From NCBI GenBank assembly GCA_031376425.1, contig JANMDR010000122.1:1-42891 (forward strand): DNA of 42,891 bases. Direction: 5' to 3'. This stretch comes from JANMDR01 sp031376425. GTDB lineage: Bacteria > Pseudomonadota > Gammaproteobacteria > Burkholderiales > Usitatibacteraceae. Shown here piece after piece: positions 34,307-42,138 of the stretch (position 1 is its first letter; every line of letters starts with the position of its first letter). A program made the position numbers and the translations under genes. The notes beneath the pieces are model-generated. The model was not told where the DNA came from. It ran no database searches and worked only from the letters and a program-made list of their open reading frames with translations.

Positions 34307-35508
34307 CACCGAGATGTAACATCAAACCAGCACGTGGCTTTAGCCTAATTGAAGCCGCAATTGCCTTGGCTGTTTTAGGTTTAATTGCGTTAGCGGCGGC
34401 GGCTTACTGGCGCAGCGCGGCACAAGTAAAAGTGGTTAGCATTGAACGTGATTTAGTCGCCCGCGCCCAAAGTGCCGTGCTCGGTTTTGCCTACACCCAA
34501 TTTCGGCTACCCTGTCCGGCCAGTGATCTCGCAACTGGTCTCGAAGACTGCACCGCAGGCAACCACGCACAATTCTTACCGTGGGCAACCCTATCTTTAC
34601 CCGACAACCGCGCGCGACAAATGCGCTATGGCGTATATCGGAAACCTAACGCTAACCCTAGGCTAGACGCTGATTTAAGCGCCGTTATCGCACCCGATCG
34701 CGCGGCTGTATTGCTCACTACTGGCGTATCGTTATCCACCACACCGATAGGTATGTCTACACTGATTGGCAATCGTAATTTATTCGATTTTTGTCATGCT
34801 CTAAATACTGCAGCAAGCCAAGCGCCAGACCCTGCGTTTTTGCACACCATTGATGCCGTCGGGCAAAAGAAAAACGTCGCATTTGCGCTTGCCATGCCAG
34901 GCTTACTAGACGCCGATGGCGACGGTAATATCTTCGACGGCGCACAAGCGCTTCAAACATCCGCCAACCCCGTTTTCGATGCCCCATCGCGACCGCAAAC
35001 GCTCAACTTTGACGACAAAGTAGTGGCTGCATCCGCTGGCACATTGTTCGCAACTTTGTCGTGCGGACTAGCCTTTGCCGCGGCTGACCACACTCACTTT
35101 AATGCTGCATCTACCGCCCGTATCATGCAAAAAGGTTATTACGACTATAAGTTCATTTTAGAACTTCACGTGGCCATTGCCACCGTCGCCAGCCTTGGCG
35201 CTGCTGCCAGCGTTCTCAGCGCTGGCGCAGGTGCTGCGGCCGCAACCGCAACCTTGGCTGCGGCTTTGGCAGATGCAGTTACCTATTCCGGTGCCACCGT
35301 TGCCGCCGTGGCAGCAGCTGCAATCGCGCTGGCTGCGTCTGCGATAAACGTAGGTGCGGCAATAGTAGGGGCGGCAGCGGCGGCCGCCAGCGTGATCGCT
35401 GCAGGGATTTTTTTACAGAGATTTAAAGATGAGCGCGTCGGCGTGATGGAAAACTTGGCGGACAGCGTTGAGAGCAATGCTAAGTATGCGGATGCGTTGG
35501 GGTTTTGA
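34303..35508 (+). CDS. Long prepilin-like protein, module 2 C
   Basis: 401 aa, counterpart of the 403-aa protein at 22638. The 12-residue leader ends in Gly before FSLIEAAIALAVLG. FRLPCPA (Cys71), EDC (Cys83), LPWATLSL, FDFC (Cys164), LLDADGDGNIFDG (Ca-type loop), FDDKVVA, LSCG (Cys244) and DHTHFNAASTARIMQKG are conserved with module 1 C. An extremely Ala-rich hydrophobic stretch (about 280-370) follows, then a polar tail ending SNAKYADALGF, matching VNARAADAAGL in module 1. Coupled to gene B by ATGA; last gene of the module. Confidence 0.84.
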   Translation: MTPRCNIKPARGFSLIEAAIALAVLGLIALAAAAYWRSAAQVKVVSIERDLVARAQSAVLGFAYTQFRLPCPASDLATGLEDCTAGNHAQFLPWATLSLPDNRARQMRYGVYRKPNANPRLDADLSAVIAPDRAAVLLTTGVSLSTTPIGMSTLIGNRNLFDFCHALNTAASQAPDPAFLHTIDAVGQKKNVAFALAMPGLLDADGDGNIFDGAQALQTSANPVFDAPSRPQTLNFDDKVVAASAGTLFATLSCGLAFAAADHTHFNAASTARIMQKGYYDYKFILELHVAIATVASLGAAASVLSAGAGAAAATATLAAALADAVTYSGATVAAVAAAAIALAASAINVGAAIVGAAAAAASVIAAGIFLQRFKDERVGVMENLADSVESNAKYADALGF

Positions 35509-35540
35509 TGATAGGAAATTGATTGCAAATTGCTCTTAAA

Positions 35541-35571
35541 AACGCCTGCATTTAGATCGCCTTCAGGCGTT
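35541..35571. terminator. Hairpin between convergent module 2 and VOC genes
   Basis: AACGCCTG (35541-35548) pairs with CAGGCGTT (35564-35571) around a 15-nt loop. On the minus strand it is followed by TTTTTAAG, a better intrinsic terminator for the VOC gene than for module 2, whose side reads only TCATTC. Confidence 0.55.
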
Positions 35572-35597
35572 CATTCAGGCATTCATTTAACGCCAAA

Positions 35598-35957
35598 TCA
35601 CGCCTTAAGCCATTCTCGAAAAATCACGCATACCGTGGTTTTGTCTAACATCGCAAATTCACGCGAACCCCAAGCTGTGCGGGTAATTCGCTTTGAATTC
35701 GGATGTAATAGTTGCGGTGACCGAACCGATAGCTCCGCATAAATCGCATCGATATTATCGGTATCCACCCCAAATTCCGGTCGCTCCATCGCGGCACCTT
35801 CCGGATATGCCACAATATAAGCCTTCGCGCCGTCACGCCCCACCACCGCCATGCTCGCATCTTGGTAAAGCACCTCAAAGCCTAGGCCATCAACGAAGAA
35901 TTCTAAGCCGTCTTGTAGGGTGTTGTAAAAGATTTTTGGGATTAGGTTTTTGAACAT
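35598..35957 (-). CDS. VOC (glyoxalase/bleomycin-resistance) superfamily protein
   Basis: 119 aa from the ATG at 35957 (GGA 7 nt upstream); a TTG four codons earlier is less likely. The text FKNLIPKIFYNTLQDGLEFFVDGLGFEVLYQDASMAVVGRDGAKAYIVAY is the beta-alpha-beta-beta-beta start of a VOC module (...Y..L..gl.FF...LGFev.y.d...avv.RDg). The length fits a two-module domain of a dimeric protein. No metal-ligand set is obvious (no early His), so a lactoylglutathione-lyase activity is not implied; bleomycin-binding-like or unknown function is more likely. Convergent with module 2. Confidence 0.82.
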   Translation of the reverse strand: MFKNLIPKIFYNTLQDGLEFFVDGLGFEVLYQDASMAVVGRDGAKAYIVAYPEGAAMERPEFGVDTDNIDAIYAELSVRSPQLLHPNSKRITRTAWGSREFAMLDKTTVCVIFREWLKA

Positions 35958-36000
35958 AGAGGATTCCAATTAGATCGAGATAGCGCTACATACACTCCCG

Positions 36001-36534
36001 TTACTGCGCCACGCGAAGGCCGGTAATCAGACTGTATGAAACCTTTCGCCCGTCAACTAGCGATAGAACCGCATTGTCATTTGCGTCAATGCTTTCAACG
36101 TGTCCCCATGATAAATGAGAGACCGTCCGCTGCAATTTAGATGGGCTTTCGAATAGCGTACCAAGCTTCACAGTTTGAATCAGTTTGCCATCGCGGTAAA
36201 TTTCGAAAAGCAGGTGTTCATTCGTTGCATACGTTGGCGCTAAATTTGCAAAGTCGGACTGCGCGAGAATTGCTTGACCATCGTTGGAAATTTGAAAGAA
36301 GCGGATGTAACGGTTGATTGACCAACTCATCGCGCCTGAGGATTGCTTAAAGAGCGTTGTTTTGTTTGTCGACGGATCAGTGGTTGCGCAGTGGCTTTTT
36401 GTGGCGTTGCAAATCGTCGCTACGCTTGGCGGCGGAAGTGGAGCGTCAGCGCTGGCAACGCTAAAATGAATGCCTAACGTAGCGGTTAAAGAAAAACACC
36501 AAATTACGCTAAGACAGCGCAGATTTCTGATCAT
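36001..36534 (-). CDS. Secreted hypothetical protein downstream of Sel1 gene
   Basis: 177 aa. A signal peptide (LRCLSVIWCFSLTATLGIHFSVASA) probably ends at ASA. The mature part has two close cysteines (ICNATKSHCA), then a beta-rich stretch (FQISNDGQAILAQSDF, LLFEIYRDGKLIQTVKLGTLF, DANDNAVLSLVDGRKVSYSL). No family recognised. It starts 6 nt after the Sel1-repeat gene stop, so the two are co-transcribed and may act together in the periplasm. Confidence 0.75.
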   Translation of the reverse strand: MIRNLRCLSVIWCFSLTATLGIHFSVASADAPLPPPSVATICNATKSHCATTDPSTNKTTLFKQSSGAMSWSINRYIRFFQISNDGQAILAQSDFANLAPTYATNEHLLFEIYRDGKLIQTVKLGTLFESPSKLQRTVSHLSWGHVESIDANDNAVLSLVDGRKVSYSLITGLRVAQ

Positions 36535-36540
36535 CGAATT

Positions 36541-37755
36541 TTATTTTTTAACTTGAGCAGACGCTACTTCGTTTACCAAAGGTTTTGCAACATACTTATC
36601 TAGGGTCGCTAAAAAATTATTTGGTTCAAGCAGTTGTCGGCTGAGTGTCTGTGCAGCGCTGATTTCATTTTGGCTCATTTTTTCTGCGATTTCTGAGCGA
36701 TGTTTTTTAGCGTCCTCATACTTGATGGCTGCTATATCATAGAGGGCATAAGCAACTACACGTAACTGCGGCACTCCAACTTTGTTTTCATACAGCCGTC
36801 CTAAGTTTGATTGCGCAATTGAATTTCCTTGCGCTGCTGCTTTGCGATGCCACTCCGCGGCCGCCACCTCATCTTTTGGCACATGCGCGCCTTGTGAGAG
36901 TGCTATACCAAAGGTAAGCTGCGCAATTGGATTTCCCAGTTCTGCGGCTTTGCGAAGCCAGTTAACTGCCTGTATATTATCCTTTGGTACTCCGGTGCCG
37001 TTGCTGTACATTCGGCCTAAATTTAGCTGCGCCTCTGCACTCTCTTGCTCTGCGGCTTTGCGATACCACTCCGCTGCTTGTACGTTATCTTTTGGTATGC
37101 CCTCACCCAGTTCGTACGCCTTGCCCAAGAGAAATTGCGCCTTCGCAAACCCTTGTTCTGCAGCTTTGCGATACCACTCCGCCGCCAGTACATTGTCCTT
37201 CGGTACCCCTTCACCGTATGCGTACGCCGCACCCAAAACAGTTTGCGCCTTCGCCAACCCTTGTTCCGCAGCTTTGCGATACCAATCCGCTGCTAGTCCG
37301 CTATCTTGTGGTGTACCGTCGCCACGTGAGTAATTATTGCCTAAACGGTATTGCGCATTCGCGTGGTCTTGCTCTGCCGCTTTACGATACCATCGCACTG
37401 CTTGGACATCATCTTTTGGTATACCCTCACCACGCGAGTACGCTAGACCCAAATTATATTGCGCACTTGCGTTTCCCTGCTCTGCAGCTTTGCGAGTCCA
37501 GACCGCTGCCTGAATATCATTTTTTGGTACACCGAGGCCATCGGAATAAAGTATACCGAGCGCAGATTGTCCAATCGCGTCACCGTTTTCTGCGCTGGCT
37601 TTAATGGTCTGCACGGCTTTAGGTTCAGTTGATGCAGTTGCGATAAGCGCCTCTGCCTGTTCCACCGTTAAGGCAGCGAATGCGTTCCTGCAGTATAAGG
37701 TCGTGCCAGATAAAACCAAGCTAAACGTTAACAATAAACTCGGTAACTTGTTCAT
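36541..37755 (-). CDS. Sel1-repeat (TPR-like) secreted protein
   Basis: 404 aa from the ATG at 37755, chosen because AAAGGA lies just upstream and a signal peptide follows (LLLTFSLVLSGTTLYCRNAFA). Residues about 50-335 carry eight 36-residue Sel1 repeats of the form A.AQ..LG..Y..G.GVPKD...A..WYRKAAEQG; the eighth is degenerate. Sel1 repeats mediate protein contacts and are common in exported adaptor proteins. The repeats give a 108-bp periodicity in DNA and produce long antisense open frames that are not genes. The start is directly downstream of the truncated PIN gene. Confidence 0.87.
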   Translation of the reverse strand: MNKLPSLLLTFSLVLSGTTLYCRNAFAALTVEQAEALIATASTEPKAVQTIKASAENGDAIGQSALGILYSDGLGVPKNDIQAAVWTRKAAEQGNASAQYNLGLAYSRGEGIPKDDVQAVRWYRKAAEQDHANAQYRLGNNYSRGDGTPQDSGLAADWYRKAAEQGLAKAQTVLGAAYAYGEGVPKDNVLAAEWYRKAAEQGFAKAQFLLGKAYELGEGIPKDNVQAAEWYRKAAEQESAEAQLNLGRMYSNGTGVPKDNIQAVNWLRKAAELGNPIAQLTFGIALSQGAHVPKDEVAAAEWHRKAAAQGNSIAQSNLGRLYENKVGVPQLRVVAYALYDIAAIKYEDAKKHRSEIAEKMSQNEISAAQTLSRQLLEPNNFLATLDKYVAKPLVNEVASAQVKK

Positions 37756-37771
37756 TCTTTTCCTTTGGAAT

Positions 37772-37924
37772 TTACTTTCGCGCATCCGCATAGGCCACGT
37801 CCGGCGCAAAAAATTTGATATTTCTAGCGTTGTTAATAATTAATGCGCGTACCCGCTTTCCCAGTACTGCACGAATTAGTATGTTCGCATCCAGAACGAT
37901 GGCTCTACCGCTTATGCTGCTCAT
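37772..37924 (-). pseudogene. Truncated PIN-domain (VapC-like) toxin remnant
   Basis: 50 codons. MSSISGRAIVLDANILIRAVLG carries the first PIN-domain strand and catalytic-type Asp (VLDANI). The frame continues through FFAPDVAYADARK and stops; an intact PIN toxin is about 130-140 aa with three more acidic residues. The start overlaps the antitoxin gene by 20 nt, the normal toxin-antitoxin arrangement. The break falls 17 nt before the Sel1 gene start, so a deletion joining the two regions probably removed the rest. Very unlikely to be active. Confidence 0.7.
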
Positions 37925-38207
37925 GTTGCTTAGTCTTTTTGCTGCTTTCGGTGGCGCTTGCCTGCTTGCGGGCGGCTCTGAAGTCCCCCACAACGGTTTC
38001 AATATCTACCCCCGCCGCTTCGAGCAACTTATCTAGCGTTTTGCTGGCTTTTTTCAACGCCGCGATGTTTGCATCAGCCTGCCCTTGGGTAGGAATAAAG
38101 TAGCCCACCGTTTGGCCGTGGCGAGTGACAGCTACAGGCGTGCTCGACGAGATGTATCCGGACAAATCAGTGCGAAATTCGCGTATGCCTACCTTTGTTG
38201 CTTCCAT
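37905..38207 (-). CDS. Phd/YefM-type antitoxin
   Basis: 100 aa. MEATKVGIREFRTDLSGYISSSTPVAVTRHGQTVGYFIP is the Phd/YefM DNA-binding fold (…REF…L..yl….pv.vTRhG..va…). The C-terminal half is basic and Lys-rich (KKTKQHEQHKR), the part that would wrap the toxin. AAGG lies 7 nt before the ATG. Its partner PIN toxin is truncated, so this is an orphan antitoxin that may still autorepress or counter related toxins. Confidence 0.82.
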   Translation of the reverse strand: MEATKVGIREFRTDLSGYISSSTPVAVTRHGQTVGYFIPTQGQADANIAALKKASKTLDKLLEAAGVDIETVVGDFRAARKQASATESSKKTKQHEQHKR

Positions 38208-38337
38208 ATGCGTGCCTTAGTGAATGTGAATCAGTGTGTACACATTATAAGCCGCACTCACGAGCTTGGCAATGTTGTTTCAAGACGCTTTCTACCCGAA
38301 GGTCATCTCCTTGCATGGAAAATAGGCGAGCTTGGCA

Positions 38338-39504
38338 TTACCCTCGGTAAACGTTGCTCCCCTCATACCACTTCAAAAAATGCCTAAGCGTAACCAGTAT
38401 TGCTGCACTCGCTGGCAGCGCTAATAACACGCCAAAGAATCCGAACACTTGCCCAAACGCCATTAACGCAAATATTACCGCCACCGGATGCAGGCCGATA
38501 CGCTCCCCGACAAATCTGGGGGTGATGACGAAGCCTTCTAATATTTGGCCCACGGCAAATACACCCCATACCATGAGCACGCCGGTAAACGAGGGAAATT
38601 GCATGAAGGCGGCTACTGTTCCTAGCAGTAGGCCAGAGGCGCTGCCTAAGTAGGGGATGAAGACCAAAAGGCCGGTGACTAGCCCTACTGGCAGCGCGAA
38701 TTCTAGGCCCACCATCCATAGGCAGGCGACGTAAAACACCGCCATCATCAGCATGACTGATATTTGCCCACGCAAAAACTCAGACAGCACGCTGTCAATT
38801 TCACCGGCTATTTCCTGTACTTTGGGGTACCAAGGGCGGGGCACCGTGCGGCCAATTTTCCCTACTAATACATCCCAATCGCGCAGCACGTAAAACAACA
38901 CTACGGGCAGTAAGGCCAAGTTAATTAAAAAGCCCAATACGGCTAGGCCGCCCACGGTGGCGCTAGAAAATACGCGTTTGGCGATGCCGCTAGCGTCTTG
39001 CATATTGTCGGTAATAAACTGTTTAAATGATGTGGGATCAATATTTATTTTTAACCCTAGTGTGCTTTCCACCCAAGGAATGGCGCGGGTTTTTAACTGA
39101 TCGGCAAAGCCCGGTAGCTGCGCCCCTAGCTGGCTTAATTCTTTGGTGAGTAGCGGCAGGATGATCAAAATCATCGCAGCTAGCGCCAAAATTAGCAGTA
39201 CTACGGCTAATGCTGCGCCCATACCACGGCTTAATCCCTTGGCTTCCAGCCAATCAACGATGGGGTCAAAAATATAGGCAATCATGGCCGCGGCCAAAAA
39301 CGGTGCCAATATTGGCGATAACAACCATAAAAATCCACCCAGCAATAGCAAAGCAATGCCGACTAAGATGCCGGTTTTAGCCTCAGCGCTGAGCCACGCC
39401 TGCTGGGTAACTGTCACCGCTTGCGCAGAAGGTTTCGGTAAATTGTTGGGTTTTTGCGGTGAAGGGGCGGCGGATTGTGGTTTATTGCTACGGGGCATAG
39501 TCAT
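38338..39504 (-). CDS. AI-2E (PerM/YdiK) family transporter
   Basis: 388 aa. After a Pro/Gln-rich cytoplasmic N-terminus of about 45 residues, it has at least seven membrane spans (for example GILVGIALLLLGGFLWLLS and GLAVLGFLINLALLPVVLFYVL). The family block GLVTGLLVFIPYLGSASGLLLG and the GFVITPRFVGERIGLHPV loop are diagnostic. Its substrate is not established in most members, despite the family name. Divergent from purM, an arrangement known in betaproteobacteria. A second ATG at 39498 (GGA 7 nt upstream) may be the real start. Confidence 0.92.
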   Translation of the reverse strand: MTMPRSNKPQSAAPSPQKPNNLPKPSAQAVTVTQQAWLSAEAKTGILVGIALLLLGGFLWLLSPILAPFLAAAMIAYIFDPIVDWLEAKGLSRGMGAALAVVLLILALAAMILIILPLLTKELSQLGAQLPGFADQLKTRAIPWVESTLGLKINIDPTSFKQFITDNMQDASGIAKRVFSSATVGGLAVLGFLINLALLPVVLFYVLRDWDVLVGKIGRTVPRPWYPKVQEIAGEIDSVLSEFLRGQISVMLMMAVFYVACLWMVGLEFALPVGLVTGLLVFIPYLGSASGLLLGTVAAFMQFPSFTGVLMVWGVFAVGQILEGFVITPRFVGERIGLHPVAVIFALMAFGQVFGFFGVLLALPASAAILVTLRHFLKWYEGSNVYRG

Positions 39505-39569
39505 TTCCAGTAAAATTACGAGCTTGTTGTATTACTTTAACACCGCCTAACTATTTTACGAAAGCCGCT

Positions 39570-40622
39570 ATGCAACCCACCCCGTTAATGCCCCCTTTAA
39601 CCTATAAAGACGCCGGTGTGGATATCGACGCTGGCGATGCTTTGGTTGAAAATATCAAGCCCTTCGCTAAACGCACCATGCGGCCTGAAGTATTGGGTAG
39701 CATTGGCGGTTTTGGGGCCTTGGTTGAGGTATCTAAAAAATATAAAAATCCGGTGATGGTGTCCGGCACCGATGGCGTTGGCACAAAACTGAAATTAGCA
39801 TTTTTGCTCAATGTACACGATACCGTGGGTCAAGACTTGGTAGCGATGAGCGTGAATGATATTTTGGTGCAGGGTGCTGAACCGATTTTTTTCCTAGATT
39901 ATTTTGCCTGCGGTAAATTAGATGTTGCGGTTGCAACGGATGTAATAAAGGGAATTGCCTACGGCTGCGAACTTTCGGGCTGTGCCTTAATTGGCGGTGA
40001 AACAGCGGAAATGCCAAGTATGTATCCCGCTGGAGAATATGATTTAGCGGGCTTTGCCGTGGGTTTGGTAGAAAAAGAAAATATTCTCACTGGTGCCAGT
40101 ATTATGCCCGGCGATGTGGTGTTGGGTTTAGCTTCCAGTGGCGCACACTCCAATGGTTATTCGCTCATTCGTAAAATTGTGGTGCGCGATAATTTAGATT
40201 TAAATGCACCTGCTAATGCTAAATTAGCAAAGCAATTGATGGCACCTACGCGCATTTACGTGAAACCGGTGTTGGCGTTGATGCAGGCGCAAACCAATGT
40301 GATTAAAGGCATGGCGCACATTACCGGCGGCGGTATCACCGAAAATCTGCCACGGGTATTGCCTAAAAATACGGTGGCGCAGCTAAACAATATCGCATGG
40401 CCGCGTCCAGAAATTTTTGCATGGCTGCAAGCTAAGGGTGGTTTAGACGACCATGAAATGGCGCGTACGCTAAATTGCGGCATCGGCATGACGATAGTAG
40501 TGGCTGCAGAGCATGCTGAAGATGCGCAAGCCTTTTTGGTAGCGCAAGGCGAAGCGGTATATCGCATCGGCACCATTCGCGTACGGGCGGGCGACGAGCA
40601 TCAAACGCAGATTACGTTTTAA
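39570..40622 (+). CDS. purM: Phosphoribosylformylglycinamidine cyclo-ligase (AIR synthetase)
   Basis: Fifth step of purine synthesis: FGAM plus ATP to AIR. 350 aa (E. coli PurM is about 345). Signature text: YKDAGVDIDAGDALVENIKP at the start, SGTDGVGTKLKLAF (substrate loop), QDLVAMSVNDILVQGAEPIFFLDYFACG, ALIGGETAEMPSMY and LASSGAHSNGYSLIRK. Cytoplasmic homodimer. Followed by purN with a 6-nt gap, the usual pairing. Confidence 0.97.
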   Translation: MQPTPLMPPLTYKDAGVDIDAGDALVENIKPFAKRTMRPEVLGSIGGFGALVEVSKKYKNPVMVSGTDGVGTKLKLAFLLNVHDTVGQDLVAMSVNDILVQGAEPIFFLDYFACGKLDVAVATDVIKGIAYGCELSGCALIGGETAEMPSMYPAGEYDLAGFAVGLVEKENILTGASIMPGDVVLGLASSGAHSNGYSLIRKIVVRDNLDLNAPANAKLAKQLMAPTRIYVKPVLALMQAQTNVIKGMAHITGGGITENLPRVLPKNTVAQLNNIAWPRPEIFAWLQAKGGLDDHEMARTLNCGIGMTIVVAAEHAEDAQAFLVAQGEAVYRIGTIRVRAGDEHQTQITF

Positions 40623-40628
40623 TTAATA

Positions 40629-41276
40629 ATGAAAAAAATCGTCATTTTAATTTCAGGTCGCGGCTCTAATATGCAGTCGATTTTAGACGCGAACATTGAT
40701 TGTGAAATTGTTGCGGTGATTAGCAATCGGCCCGATGCTGGCGGCTTGGCAATTGCTGCGGCCAAAGGGGTGCATACTGAGGTGCTCGACCATAAAACCT
40801 TTGCCAATCGCGCCGCTTTTGATTTAGCGTTAGCACAGAAAATACGGGCGTTTTCAGCCGATTTTATTGTGTTAGCAGGCTTTATGCGGGTGTTGTCGGC
40901 TGGTTTTGTTGACGCATTTGCAGGCAAAATTATTAATATTCACCCTTCCTTATTACCCAGTTTTCCAGGCTTGGCCACGCATGAGCAAGCCCTAGCAGCA
41001 GGTGTAAAAATTCATGGCTGCACAGTGCATATAGTGACTGCAGCGCTGGATCATGGGCCAATTTTAGCGCAAGCGGCGGTGCCAGTTTTTAGTCATGACG
41101 ATGCTAGGAGCCTAGGTGCCAGAGTGCTTGCGCAAGAGCATAAACTCTATCCACAGGTGTTGCGCTGGTTGTGCGCAGATAAAATGCCACTTTCGCACAT
41201 TAGTTCACAAAACCATGTCGTCCTTCAAGGATCCGCGTGCGTTAATAGCGCATGTTTGGTTCAACCTGAGGAATAA
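40629..41276 (+). CDS. purN: Phosphoribosylglycinamide formyltransferase
   Basis: Third step of purine synthesis: formylation of GAR with 10-formyl-tetrahydrofolate. 215 aa. Motifs: VILISGRGSNMQSIL (phosphate loop), FIVLAGFMRVLS (folate site), INIHPSLLPSFPG with catalytic Asn and His, GCTVHIVTAALDHGPILAQAAV with catalytic Asp. The last 20 residues (after the LCADKMPLS segment) extend slightly beyond the usual end. Coupled to purM and 3 nt before the DUF3108 gene. Confidence 0.97.
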   Translation: MKKIVILISGRGSNMQSILDANIDCEIVAVISNRPDAGGLAIAAAKGVHTEVLDHKTFANRAAFDLALAQKIRAFSADFIVLAGFMRVLSAGFVDAFAGKIINIHPSLLPSFPGLATHEQALAAGVKIHGCTVHIVTAALDHGPILAQAAVPVFSHDDARSLGARVLAQEHKLYPQVLRWLCADKMPLSHISSQNHVVLQGSACVNSACLVQPEE

Positions 41277-41279
41277 GCC

Positions 41280-42116
41280 ATGCGTACTACCGGTTTTTCG
41301 AATACCGTAAAAGTGACAGTCTTGAGCCTAGCAATGGCTTCGGTAGCTATGGTGCTGGTAACAAATGCGCTCGCGCAGGAAAAAACGGCACCAGCCACCC
41401 CTGTAGCCGCAGATAACGCGGCCGCGAGTACAACGACGGCAACGACGGCAACGATGGCAACCGCAGCAACCATGGCAACAGGTTTAAAAAACGCCAAACT
41501 CAGTTTCAAAATTACCAAAGCAGGTATCACGCTCGGTACGGTTGAAGAACAATTCGTGCGCACGGGTGATAACTACAAAATTACCTCGGTAAGTGCGCCT
41601 TCAGGGGCGCTGGCTTGGTTCTATAAAGACAATATGCGCTTGGTTTCCGAAGGCACTATCAATGCGGCTGGCTTGCAACCAAGCTTGTACGATTTTTCAC
41701 GTAAAAGCGACGAATCAAAAGCCGTAAGGGCGAAGTTTGATTATGCTAAAAAACAAATTTTTGCTGAATTTGAAGGTCGCGCTGAGACCTTTGATTTGCC
41801 TGCCGGAACGCAAGACCGTTTATCGTCGCTATATCAGTTTATGTTTAGCGTACCCAAAGCTGAAAAAGTAAAAACTTGGATGAGTCAAGGCAAACGTGCC
41901 GAGCAATATGTGTACGCTAAATTGGGCGAAGAAACGCTGACCGTAAACGCTACCCAATACGCGACCGTACACTATAAACGCGAAGCCGCACCCGGCGAGA
42001 GTCAAGCCGAACTATGGTTGGCAAAAGACAGCCATTACATGCCAGTGCGTATTGTGTTTACAGACAAAAAAGGCACCACCTTAGAACAAGTGCTCACCCG
42101 CGCGGAGTTTCGCTAG
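41280..42116 (+). CDS. DUF3108 domain protein (exported)
   Basis: 278 aa. A signal peptide (VLSLAMASVAMVLVTNALA, cut after ALA) precedes an Ala/Thr/Met low-complexity stretch (about residues 36-67), encoded by near-repeats of ACGACGGCA/ACGATGGCA at about 41431-41480 that are prone to slippage. The DUF3108 domain follows: LSFKITKAGITLGTVEEQFVRTGDNYKITS, YDFSRKSDESKAVRAKFDYAKKQI, and LWLAKDSHYMPVRIVFTDKKGTTLEQ. The function of DUF3108 is unknown; these beta-rich periplasmic proteins often follow purN in betaproteobacteria. Confidence 0.85.
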   Translation: MRTTGFSNTVKVTVLSLAMASVAMVLVTNALAQEKTAPATPVAADNAAASTTTATTATMATAATMATGLKNAKLSFKITKAGITLGTVEEQFVRTGDNYKITSVSAPSGALAWFYKDNMRLVSEGTINAAGLQPSLYDFSRKSDESKAVRAKFDYAKKQIFAEFEGRAETFDLPAGTQDRLSSLYQFMFSVPKAEKVKTWMSQGKRAEQYVYAKLGEETLTVNATQYATVHYKREAAPGESQAELWLAKDSHYMPVRIVFTDKKGTTLEQVLTRAEFR

Positions 42117-42138
42117 ATGTTGTTTTTTGGTTACATAG

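Noticed and set aside
36800..37560. Regular 108-bp repeats resembling an array
   Set aside because: These are the coding repeats of the Sel1 protein, not a CRISPR: the units are adjacent and translate as 36-residue Sel1 motifs.
36782..37604. Long plus-strand open frames (183 and 206 aa)
   Set aside because: They are antisense to the Sel1 repeats, whose 108-bp periodicity keeps the opposite frames open; the translations are themselves periodic and Cys/Leu/Arg-rich.
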